NCBI GenBank assembly: GCA_017456845.1
Contig: JAFTIP010000015.1
Span: 44,572 to 108,571, forward strand
DNA from: Ruminococcus sp.
Lineage (GTDB): Bacteria; Bacillota; Clostridia; Oscillospirales; Acutalibacteraceae
Direction: 5' to 3'
DNA length: 64,000 nt
Under the pieces are notes generated by a model, which did not search any database, was not told the origin of the DNA, and saw only the letters and a program-made list of their open reading frames with translations. Position numbers and translations under genes: made by a program. Shown one piece after another: positions 1-7,899 of this stretch; the first letter of the stretch is position 1; every line of letters begins with the position of its first letter.

Positions 1-1151
1 CCTTCACTTAATTCCTCTACAGAATTTACCGTAACATCATCTTTTGAGACCACAGAGTAACCTCTGCGCAGTATACTTACAGGGTCCAAAGCAAACAAAC
101 TACCCTTAAGGCCGAAAAGCTCTTTTTCCTTTTCAGCTATTATAGTTTCACCTTTTACTTTAAGTTTTTCTGAAAGTCTGTCAAGATTATTACATTTATC
201 AAGATATTCACGGTTGGGGTCTAAAACATCGATTTTATGAGTGAAAATATCAAACTGAGATTTATGTTTTGATAAAAAGCGGTCAATAAGCGAGAAAAGA
301 TACTGACGTTGCTGCAAAAGCATTTCAGCCTGCTCAGCTCTGTCGGGCACAACAAGTTCTGCGGCGGCTGATGGCGTTGGAGCACGCATATCTGAAACGA
401 AATCGCAGATTGTAAAATCAGTTTCGTGACCAACAGCACTCACCACAGGTACAGGGCAAGCAAAAATTGCCCGTGCCAAATCCTCGCTGTTAAACGCCCA
501 CAAATCCTCTACAGAACCTCCGCCGCGGCCGATAATTACTACATCGCAGTCGCTGCCAGCAGAAACGGACTTTACAGCGTTTGTAAGCTGAAACGCGGCA
601 TCCTCACCTTGAACAAGAACAGGTAAAAGCTCGACCTGAGCATAAGGCCAACGACGGCTGAGAATATTACGGATATCCTGCAAAGCCGCACCTGTAGGCG
701 AGGTTATAACGGTAATTTTTTTAGGAAACAAAGGTAAGGGCTTTTTATGTGATTTATCAAAAAGACCTTCTTTTAAAAGCTTTTCTTTAAGCTGTTCAAA
801 GGCTAAAGTAAGTGCACCAATGCCGTCAGGCTGCATATCCTCGATATACAGCTGATACTGACCGCTGGGCTCATATATTGACACTCTGCCACGAACCAAT
901 ACCTTCATACCGTTCTGAGGCTTGAAACGAAGACGCGAAGCGTTAAAGGAAAACATTACTGCCTTGATTACAGCCTTGCTATCTTTTAAAGAAAGATAAA
1001 TGTGACCGCTTGAATAATGGTCGGTAAGGTTAGAAATCTCTCCGCTTACGAATACATATTGAAGATTAGGGTCAGAGTCAAGAAGCCCCTTAAGATAAGT
1101 ATTCAGCGCAGAGACCGAAATAATCTTAGGGGTGGTAAAATTAGTGTTCAT
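1..1151 (-). CDS. xseA: Exodeoxyribonuclease VII large subunit (partial, 3' end cut by window edge)
   Basis: Large subunit of exonuclease VII, which with XseB degrades single-stranded DNA to short acid-soluble oligonucleotides. The reading frame is open from an ATG at 1151 to the window edge, about 383 codons; the extreme C terminus is missing. The N-terminal OB-fold shows VSGEISNL and SSGHIYLSLKD. The catalytic domain carries ITSPTGAALQDI, GRGGGSVEDLWAFN, SAVGHETD and SDMRAPTPSAAAE, all typical of XseA. It lies 7 bp after the M22-family gene and belongs to the nusB unit. Its partner xseB is about 52 kb away at 53.3 kb, whereas related genomes often keep them adjacent. Confidence 0.95.
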   Translation of the reverse strand, partial: MNTNFTTPKIISVSALNTYLKGLLDSDPNLQYVFVSGEISNLTDHYSSGHIYLSLKDSKAVIKAVMFSFNASRLRFKPQNGMKVLVRGRVSIYEPSGQYQLYIEDMQPDGIGALTLAFEQLKEKLLKEGLFDKSHKKPLPLFPKKITVITSPTGAALQDIRNILSRRWPYAQVELLPVLVQGEDAAFQLTNAVKSVSAGSDCDVVIIGRGGGSVEDLWAFNSEDLARAIFACPVPVVSAVGHETDFTICDFVSDMRAPTPSAAAELVVPDRAEQAEMLLQQRQYLFSLIDRFLSKHKSQFDIFTHKIDVLDPNREYLDKCNNLDRLSEKLKVKGETIIAEKEKELFGLKGSLFALDPVSILRRGYSVVSKDDVTVNSVEELSE

Positions 1152-1158
1152 ATAAATC

Positions 1159-2097
1159 TTAGCTTTCAGATAAGAATTTTTGGGCACCCAAATAAGCAAT
1201 ACCCACAGCGTTATCAGCAGAAAACTGCGGCGGTGCAAAAGAAGCATTAAAGTGCATTAAAATATCCTCTTTAATAATCTTGTTGGACATAACGCCGCCA
1301 GCAAAAAGCAAAGGCAACTCGCCATACTCTGCAACAAGAGATTTTACCATAGCAATAAGAGTTTCGCTTATTGCTTTTAAGGTGTATGCAGATACGTAAG
1401 CTTTATCGCATGATTGCTCATAAAGCTTTGCAATTTTATTCTGAAATCCGCTTAAATTACAATTACTGCCCTTTAGGCTTGGTTTTACCTTTATATTTCC
1501 CTCATAAGTATTTGCGAGCTTTTCGAGCTCTATTCCGCAGGGAAAGCTTAAACCGAGCATCACACCAATACGGTCTACAAGCTGACCTGCGTTAAGGTCA
1601 GAGGTTTCGGCAATAAGCTCAGCTTTTATAAAAGAGCCTTCGCAGGGCTTAACGAGCAAAGCTTCGGTGGTACCTCCGCTTACATGAAAAGCAATAAACG
1701 GTGAGCTTAATAGCTCAGTATGTTCACTGCCAAACGCCGCCGCGGCTATGTGGCCCTGCTGATGAGAAAAAGCGTAAAGGGGTATGCTATTAACTGCTGA
1801 AATTGATTTTGCAACAGAAACGCCTGCAAGAAAACAAGGCATATAGGAGCCTTCACATTCTCTTGGGGCAGAAGAAACAGCAACAGCGTCAATTTTTCTG
1901 CCCTTGAAATCAAGAGAAGAAATAACATCAGGCAACTGCTTTGTATGATGAAAAACAGCGTCGCTCTGCCTTATACCACAGTCGCCTTTTTTTACAGGCA
2001 GAAGCTTTTTTACTTGCTCTGCAACTACGCTTTCTGTATCAAAAAGTGCAGCTGAGGTGGTGTAGTTACTGGTGTCGATTCCTAAAATAAGAGCCAT
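1159..2097 (-). CDS. TsaD/Kae1-like M22 family protein (TsaD paralog)
   Basis: 312-residue protein of the Kae1/TsaD (peptidase M22, ASKHA) superfamily. Visible signatures are the N-terminal phosphate-binding GIDTSNYTTS, a metal-type HxxxH in FSHQQGHIAAA, the nucleotide-binding FHVSGGTTEAL, and a C-terminal LLFAGGVMSNK. It is a little shorter than canonical TsaD (about 340), and the segment around FHHTKQLPDVI differs from the usual TsaD sequence, so it looks like the paralog many Clostridia carry beside nusB rather than the tRNA t6A enzyme itself. Its ATG overlaps the nusB stop (TAATG), so translation is probably coupled. The true substrate is unknown; canonical TsaD is expected elsewhere in the genome. 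Confidence 0.8.
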   Translation of the reverse strand: MALILGIDTSNYTTSAALFDTESVVAEQVKKLLPVKKGDCGIRQSDAVFHHTKQLPDVISSLDFKGRKIDAVAVSSAPRECEGSYMPCFLAGVSVAKSISAVNSIPLYAFSHQQGHIAAAAFGSEHTELLSSPFIAFHVSGGTTEALLVKPCEGSFIKAELIAETSDLNAGQLVDRIGVMLGLSFPCGIELEKLANTYEGNIKVKPSLKGSNCNLSGFQNKIAKLYEQSCDKAYVSAYTLKAISETLIAMVKSLVAEYGELPLLFAGGVMSNKIIKEDILMHFNASFAPPQFSADNAVGIAYLGAQKFLSES

Positions 2098-2579
2098 TAG
2101 CCCTCACCCTTAACAAGTGAGCCTAAAAGACCGTTAACAAAGGAAGCATCCTCTGAAATCGAATACTTTTTGGTAAGCTCAACGGCCTCGTTAATTGATA
2201 CTGAAACCGGAATTTTCTCACAATAAAGAATCTCGTAAACTGCAACACGAAGTACTGCCAGAGAAATTTTTGAAATACGGTTGATTCTCCAGCCCTTTGT
2301 AAGGAATGCAGAAATCTTCTCGTCAAGCTCAGTTGCCATTTCCTGAATTACGCCTGCGGTTTTAATTGCCTCGTCAGAATAAAACTGGGCTGTACTATCA
2401 GTAAAATTGTCGGCAATTTCCTGAACGTCTGTGTCGGAAAAAAGGCTTTCGAAAACAATTAAAAATGTCTGCTCTCTTTTCTTATATCTTGAGATTTTGT
2501 TGTGGGCGTTGAGGTCTTCTTTAACCTCTGCCTCACTCTCTTCGGGAGTAGTATTTACATCTAAAATTTTATCGTCCAT
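2097..2579 (-). CDS. nusB: Transcription antitermination factor NusB
   Basis: 160-residue NusB, an RNA-binding protein that with NusE(S10) binds boxA of rRNA leaders and supports antitermination. The all-helical core is recognisable: KRREQTFLIVFESLF-type N-terminal helix (here KKREQTFLIVFESLF), the central LTKGWRINRISKISLAVLR, and the C-terminal SINEAVELTKKYS followed by ASFVNGLLG. An extra acidic N-terminal tail of about 25 residues precedes the core. It is the first gene of its unit, with a good RBS (GAGAGG) before the ATG and a sigma-A promoter 40 bp upstream. Confidence 0.93.
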   Translation of the reverse strand: MDDKILDVNTTPEESEAEVKEDLNAHNKISRYKKREQTFLIVFESLFSDTDVQEIADNFTDSTAQFYSDEAIKTAGVIQEMATELDEKISAFLTKGWRINRISKISLAVLRVAVYEILYCEKIPVSVSINEAVELTKKYSISEDASFVNGLLGSLVKGEG

Positions 2580-2615
2580 TTTTTACCTCTCAAAATATTA
2601 TTAAAATCCAAAATA

Positions 2616-2644
2616 ATTATAGCAATAAACTAAGAAAATTGCAA
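2616..2644 (-). promoter_or_regulatory. Sigma-A promoter for nusB-M22-xseA
   Basis: Read on the minus strand: -35 TTGCAA (2644-2639), 17-bp spacer, -10 TATAAT (2621-2616), preceded by TGC so it is an extended -10. It starts a transcript about 30 bp ahead of the nusB ATG, just past the terminator of the esterase gene. Confidence 0.7.
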
Positions 2645-2662
2645 TAATATGGAGAAAGAAAA

Positions 2663-2695
2663 AAGCAGGAGATGTAAAAAATACATCCCCTGCTT
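2663..2695 (-). terminator. Rho-independent terminator after the dockerin esterase
   Basis: 14-bp stem with one mismatch (2663-2676 pairing 2682-2695) and, on the minus strand, a following T-rich run. It lies 7 bp past the stop of the esterase gene and ends the addB-addA-esterase transcript. Confidence 0.85.
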
Positions 2696-2701
2696 GAAAA
2701 A

Positions 2702-4384
2702 CTATTGTAATTCAAAAAGCCACGTTACAATTTCAGGCATATATGCACGCCAAGCAGCTTCGTTATGACCGCACTTTTCGTCGTAAACAAAGGTCATTTT
2801 GCTGTCATCATAGCCTAAATCGGCAAGCCAGTTTTTCATATCTCTGGCATAAGGTAAAAGCTCTTGCTCTAAAGAGTCACCGCCGCCGTTGTAAAAATAA
2901 ATTCTGGGAAGTTTTGCGGTATCGGTAAAGTCAAATTTCTCAAAATACTCATACCAAGTAGCTTTGTCGTAAAGCATAAATGCAGGTGAGATTGCACCTA
3001 TTCTTGAGAATTCGTCCATATACTCCATACCGATGTAGAAGGCCTCAATTCCACCTGAGGAGCTTCCTACAATTGCAGAATGTGCGGCATCTGTATAAAC
3101 GTTATAATTTGCCTCAACATAAGGTACAACTGTTTTTGCCACAAACTCTGCAAACTGCTCACCGCTTCCGTTTTTAAAGCCGCCGCTGTTATATGCAGGG
3201 ATTACTTCGCCAAGGTCGGGAGTAAGCTCATTATCGCGGTTTCGGGAGTTATCAATACCAACTAAGATAATGCCCTCACCGCCGTTTTTCATAAGAGCTG
3301 TGATTATTTCGTCACTTCCCCATCCGCCATTATAAGCATCAGAATCATCAAACTGGTTCTGACCGTCTAAAAGGTAGATAACAGAATACTTTTTAGTAGT
3401 GTCGGCAGGATTATAGCCGGCAGGAGTCCAGATTTCTACAGGTTTTTTGTAGCCTGTGGGGTAATCCAAGCTTACTGTTTTTTTGGTGCCGTAATCAGTT
3501 ACGTCATAAGCATAAACCCCAAGCTGCATTGCGTTCTTCGGTGTCTGGCTTGTAATAAAGAAGCCTGAGCTCGCCACAGTTACTGTGGCGTTAACGGTCT
3601 GGCTTTTACCGTTGTTGAAAACTACGCGGTTATACTTTGAAACGTCTACGTCGATTGAATAAATCTTTTCACCGTATTCATTGGTAGTAAAATGCTTCAT
3701 AGCCGCACCGGGCCAAGACTTATTTTCGAGCCCCAGTTCTTCGTTATAAAAGTAAGCGTTAACATTCGCCCAACCTGCGTTATTGGAAAAATAAATTGTG
3801 ATATTTGTATCTGGCTTAACAGGATTATAAGGAGTCACGGTTGTAGCCTCCGTCTCTGTAGTTTCTGTGGGTTCGGTCTGTGCTGTAGTGATTACTGTTG
3901 AGGATACAGGCTCGGTTGTTTCTGTTGCATCTGTTGCCATAGTTGTTACCTCGGCGGTTGTCTCTGCCGTTGTCTCGGTAGGCTCTGTAACATAATCTGT
4001 AGCTGTTGTAGTTACTATAACAGTAGATGTGGGTTCGGTCTGAACTGTAGTTGCGGTGGGAATTGTGTCTTGCTCAGCTACGCCAATTTCTTCACCGATA
4101 CCTAAAGGATAATCCATTTTTGCAAGGAATTTCTGTATAGCGGTTGCATCCTTGATATTGATTTTTTCGTCAATATTGCAATCCGCACAAATCAGATTTT
4201 CCTCATAAAACTCTAGCATTTTCGCCACATACTTCTGGATAGAAGTTGCATCTTTGATGTTAACCTTAGAGTCAAGGTTCGAGTCGCCCAGAATAAGCAC
4301 ATTCTGAGACAAAGCAAAGGTTCCAAAAGAAAACATACATAAAAGAGTTGCTAAGATAAGGAAAAGTGCCAATAACTTTTTCAT
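2702..4384 (-). CDS. Secreted dockerin / starch-binding (CBM26-like) / esterase protein
   Basis: 560-residue modular exported enzyme. In order: signal peptide (about 1-26); type-I dockerin (about 29-92) with two Ca-binding repeats (GDSNLDSKVNIKDATSIQKYV and DCNIDEKINIKDATAIQKFL style); a Thr/Glu-rich linker (about 105-190); a CBM26-like starch-binding module (about 194-275, ITIYFSNNAGWANVNAYFY, SWPGAAMK, RVVFNNG); an alpha/beta-hydrolase of the esterase D/CE1 type (about 285-560) with nucleophile GSSSG (Ser442) and candidate His540 in KCGHNEAAW. The start is the ATG at 4384, preceded by AGGAGGTC; a longer in-frame upstream start would bury the signal peptide. It begins 2 bp after the addA stop. 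The acyl substrate is not known. Confidence 0.88.
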   Translation of the reverse strand: MKKLLALFLILATLLCMFSFGTFALSQNVLILGDSNLDSKVNIKDATSIQKYVAKMLEFYEENLICADCNIDEKINIKDATAIQKFLAKMDYPLGIGEEIGVAEQDTIPTATTVQTEPTSTVIVTTTATDYVTEPTETTAETTAEVTTMATDATETTEPVSSTVITTAQTEPTETTETEATTVTPYNPVKPDTNITIYFSNNAGWANVNAYFYNEELGLENKSWPGAAMKHFTTNEYGEKIYSIDVDVSKYNRVVFNNGKSQTVNATVTVASSGFFITSQTPKNAMQLGVYAYDVTDYGTKKTVSLDYPTGYKKPVEIWTPAGYNPADTTKKYSVIYLLDGQNQFDDSDAYNGGWGSDEIITALMKNGGEGIILVGIDNSRNRDNELTPDLGEVIPAYNSGGFKNGSGEQFAEFVAKTVVPYVEANYNVYTDAAHSAIVGSSSGGIEAFYIGMEYMDEFSRIGAISPAFMLYDKATWYEYFEKFDFTDTAKLPRIYFYNGGGDSLEQELLPYARDMKNWLADLGYDDSKMTFVYDEKCGHNEAAWRAYMPEIVTWLFELQ

Positions 4385-4386
4385 TT

Positions 4387-7300
4387 TCAGACCTCCTTGT
4401 ATTCGCCTAAATGAATTGAATATATAAGGCACCTGCTAACGGGAAGTTCAAAGCAGGCGCTGACTGCCTCTTTGTAAAGAGAAAGCTGTTTTTTGTAGCG
4501 TTCTACCAATATATCGGCAGAGGACACTCTGTCGGTTTTATAATCCACAATTGTAATTTGATTATCTTTAATAATCAGCAAATCAACCGCACCCTGTAAT
4601 ATCACCGAGGTTTCAGAATCCTCAGTAAGTCCCGTAAGATTTGCAGGAATATTCACGGTAAAGCGATACTCGCGATAAGTCTGGTTTTCAATTGCATCTG
4701 TTACGATTTCGCTTTCGATAAATCTTCTGAGCTTTGCCACATCCAAGGATTCAGCTTCCTGAGGACTTAGGCGGATATCGGTAAGACGCTGTACCTCAAG
4801 CTCTAAATCAGCTCTTGCAAGGTCAAAGCTTGCAAACTGCAGGAACTTATGCATTGCAGTACCTTTTTCAGCGGCAGTAAGCTTTGAATCTGCCATAAAT
4901 TTAGGTTTTGGCAGGGTTTTTTCGAAGGTTTTTCCGCTATCCATATGAGTAAGCTCTGAAGCTGTAACCTTAAGAGGAAGTGAACAAAGCTCCTTGTAAG
5001 GATAAATAAAATTAAAACGTTTATTTATAACCTCATCTATACCCTCTGCGTCGGCATCATAGGTGATTATTCGTGCAACCTCGCCGTCGTTTTTTTCGAA
5101 GTCAATATTATCAACTACTTTAACAGAAAGCATAGAGCTATTTAAAGAATACTCCATATCCTCGGCTTTTGCAATACCCCTTAGCAAAGTTGCATCTTTG
5201 TGAAGCAAAGCAGTCATAAAAAGCCAATCGCAAATAGCCTTGGCACCCGAAACAATATAAGGAGAAATAAAGTCTCTGCTTACAAGCTTGCCTGCAAGAG
5301 TAGAAAGATACTTGGAAGTATTCTTTTTGACAGCTGTCATTATAAGCTTTTCTTTAGCTCTTGTAAGAGCAACATAAAGCACGCGAAGTTCCTCAGACAT
5401 TTCACTTTGCTTTTTCTCCATAGAAAGTGCTTTACGGACAAAGGTATTAAAATTTACTCCTGTTTCCTTGTCGCGACGTTTTGCGGCAAAGCCGAGATGA
5501 GAATGTAAGAGCACGTTGTCGGTAGTGTCTGTGGAAAACTTTTTATGAGTACCTGCCAGAATGCAAACAGGAAACTCTAAGCCTTTACTGGAATGAACAG
5601 TCATAATACGAACAGCATTTAAAATACCGTCTCCGCCATTTTCGGCTGCAGCAAGATCGGAACCGCTTTCTATTAACTTATCAAGATACGAAACAAAAGC
5701 GTTTATGCCTTTTGCCATTCCCTGCTCAAATTTGGCAGCATATTCTGTAAGAATTCTCAGGTTATTAACTGCACGCTCACCGCCCATACAGGCACAAATG
5801 GGGATTATTCCAAGGTGCTCGTAAAGGGTGTTTATAAAGTCCTCAGCGGTCATTGTAACGGCTAAGGTTCTGAGATTCTTTATAGTGTTTGAAAACTCAA
5901 ACACCTTACTTCCTTCTTTTTCGGCTGCTTTAAGCACTGCGGAGTAAAATGTTCCGCCTCTGAAATCTGCTCTGATTTTTGCCAAATCATCGGGAGTGAA
6001 TCCAAACATAGGAGACATCATACAAGACAACAAGGGTATATCCTGCGCGGGGTTATCAATAACCCTTAAAACACTTAGAACAAGCTTTATTTCCGGCAAT
6101 TCGAAAAAGCTTGAAGAACTTTCGAAGGTAGCAGGTATTCCAAATTTTTCCAGTTCACGAACATAGAGAGCCGAGTTTTTCTTACCGCTTCGAAGCAGAA
6201 TTGCAATATCACCAAAGGTACATTTTCTGATACCGTCGCCGTCTTTAACAGTTGTGTTTCTCAACTCTTTATGAATTACCGAAGCGATATGCTGAGCCTC
6301 CAAGGCTATACTGTCTTCGTCATCAAAAGAATCTGCATCTATTAAATGAAGCTCGGCACAAGGTATATCTGCAGGAGCATAAGAAGCACCGCTGACCAAG
6401 CCCTCGCCGTCTGCATACTCAATATCGCCTGTTTCTTTGGTCATAAGGCGGTCAAACACGAAATTGATGTACTCTGTAAGCTCTACCCTGCTTCTGAAGT
6501 TTTTTTCGAGCATAATTTTAGCGGGATAAGTATCATCACCAGCCGAGTAAAGTGGATAGGTATCTTTGCGGTTAATGAAAATTTCGGGCATAGCCTGACG
6601 GAAAGCATAGATACTCTGCTTTGCGTCACCTACTATAAACAGGTTGCTATCTTTGCTGACAGCCTTGAAAATCAAGTCCTGAACCTCGTTGGCATCCTGA
6701 TATTCATCAACCAGAACGCTGTCAAAACGGGAAGCAATGACGGTTGCAGTTTTGGTAAATTCCGCCTCTTCCCCATTAAGCTTTACAAGAAGCTCCAACG
6801 CCCAGTGTTCCACGTCAGAAAAGTCGGCAAGGTTTTTTTGAGCTTTCAGTTGAGAGTATCTTTCATCATAAACCCTGACACATTTAAACATCTGAGAAAC
6901 CACAGGATAAAGTGCTTTAATATCCTCAACACATCTTTGTTCCGAAGCTTCAAAAAGCTCCTTAAGCTCTGAAACACATGATTTTAAAATATCACGATTA
7001 GCAGCAACCTTAAGCTTTATAGGGTGCTCTTTGTAGCCTCGTGCATTTAAAACGCCTGCCTCAAAACTATATATAAGGTCTCTCAGTTCATTCCAAGAAA
7101 CTTTTTCAAATGAATTTTCAAGGGATTCAAAATAATTTTTATCCCTGTAAAGCAGAGTAGAAACTTTTGCCATAAACTCCGGCTCCTGCTCGGCAACCTC
7201 TAAAGTTTTTTCAGAAAGAGTAAGGGCGTAGTCGATAATACGCTTAGCATTTTTCAGTATCACCTTACCCCAGATGCTGTCAGAGGCTGAGGTAAAGTCA

Positions 7301-7899
7301 GTATAATAAGACAGCTTTTGGTCAAGCCACAAATCAAAGAAAGGATGCGACCTGAGAAACTCATATAGCTTAACTATATTTTCGCCTAAACCGCGGTCGC
7401 TTTTGGAGTTTGAAAAGCACCTTACAAGCTCGTAAAAGTCGGGATTTCGCTCTTCATAAAGCTGATTTAACGTTTCCTCCAAGGCAGTTGCGGAAAGCAC
7501 GCTAAGCTGACCTTGCTCGGCAATTTTATAATCACGCTTAATCTGAAGCTCGTGGAAAAACTCACGGCAAATATCAGAGCAAAAGCTATCTACCGTAGAA
7601 ATATGTGCACGGGGCAGCATTAAAAGCTGACGGCGGTAAAAACGGTTATCGGGATACGCTAAAATAAGCTCTGAAAGCTTTTGACTAATTCGCTCTTTAA
7701 GCTGTGCGGCGGCAGCACGGGTATAGGTAACAATCAGTAATCTATCTATAGAAACCGGATTTTCAGGGTCGGTAAGCATTCTGAGCACACGCTCTACCAA
7801 AACTGCAGTTTTACCTGAGCCTGCGGCAGCTGAAACAAGAACGTCGCCGCCACGGGCATTAATGGCTAAAAGCTGATTATCTGTCCATTTTGTGCTCAC
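4387..7899 (-). CDS. addA: ATP-dependent helicase/nuclease subunit A (AddA)
   Basis: 1170-residue UvrD-type helicase fused to a RecB-like nuclease; with AddB it resects double-strand breaks to a Chi-like site for RecA loading. Walker A is AAAGSGKTAVLVERV near the N terminus; other helicase motifs include VDEYQDAN, GDAKQSIYAFR, MTVHSSKGLEFP and LRVLYVALTRAKEKL. The C-terminal nuclease shows GTAMHKFLQF and VDYKTDR. Translation starts at a GTG (7899) with a strong RBS (GAGGAGGGAG). That GTG overlaps the addB TGA in a GTGA junction, so the two subunits are coupled. Confidence 0.96.
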   Translation of the reverse strand: MSTKWTDNQLLAINARGGDVLVSAAAGSGKTAVLVERVLRMLTDPENPVSIDRLLIVTYTRAAAAQLKERISQKLSELILAYPDNRFYRRQLLMLPRAHISTVDSFCSDICREFFHELQIKRDYKIAEQGQLSVLSATALEETLNQLYEERNPDFYELVRCFSNSKSDRGLGENIVKLYEFLRSHPFFDLWLDQKLSYYTDFTSASDSIWGKVILKNAKRIIDYALTLSEKTLEVAEQEPEFMAKVSTLLYRDKNYFESLENSFEKVSWNELRDLIYSFEAGVLNARGYKEHPIKLKVAANRDILKSCVSELKELFEASEQRCVEDIKALYPVVSQMFKCVRVYDERYSQLKAQKNLADFSDVEHWALELLVKLNGEEAEFTKTATVIASRFDSVLVDEYQDANEVQDLIFKAVSKDSNLFIVGDAKQSIYAFRQAMPEIFINRKDTYPLYSAGDDTYPAKIMLEKNFRSRVELTEYINFVFDRLMTKETGDIEYADGEGLVSGASYAPADIPCAELHLIDADSFDDEDSIALEAQHIASVIHKELRNTTVKDGDGIRKCTFGDIAILLRSGKKNSALYVRELEKFGIPATFESSSSFFELPEIKLVLSVLRVIDNPAQDIPLLSCMMSPMFGFTPDDLAKIRADFRGGTFYSAVLKAAEKEGSKVFEFSNTIKNLRTLAVTMTAEDFINTLYEHLGIIPICACMGGERAVNNLRILTEYAAKFEQGMAKGINAFVSYLDKLIESGSDLAAAENGGDGILNAVRIMTVHSSKGLEFPVCILAGTHKKFSTDTTDNVLLHSHLGFAAKRRDKETGVNFNTFVRKALSMEKKQSEMSEELRVLYVALTRAKEKLIMTAVKKNTSKYLSTLAGKLVSRDFISPYIVSGAKAICDWLFMTALLHKDATLLRGIAKAEDMEYSLNSSMLSVKVVDNIDFEKNDGEVARIITYDADAEGIDEVINKRFNFIYPYKELCSLPLKVTASELTHMDSGKTFEKTLPKPKFMADSKLTAAEKGTAMHKFLQFASFDLARADLELEVQRLTDIRLSPQEAESLDVAKLRRFIESEIVTDAIENQTYREYRFTVNIPANLTGLTEDSETSVILQGAVDLLIIKDNQITIVDYKTDRVSSADILVERYKKQLSLYKEAVSACFELPVSRCLIYSIHLGEYKEV

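Noticed and set aside
6346-6972. 208-codon open frame on the plus strand inside addA
   Set aside because: Lies wholly antisense to the well-supported addA gene, with no promoter or RBS and composition that mirrors the coding strand.
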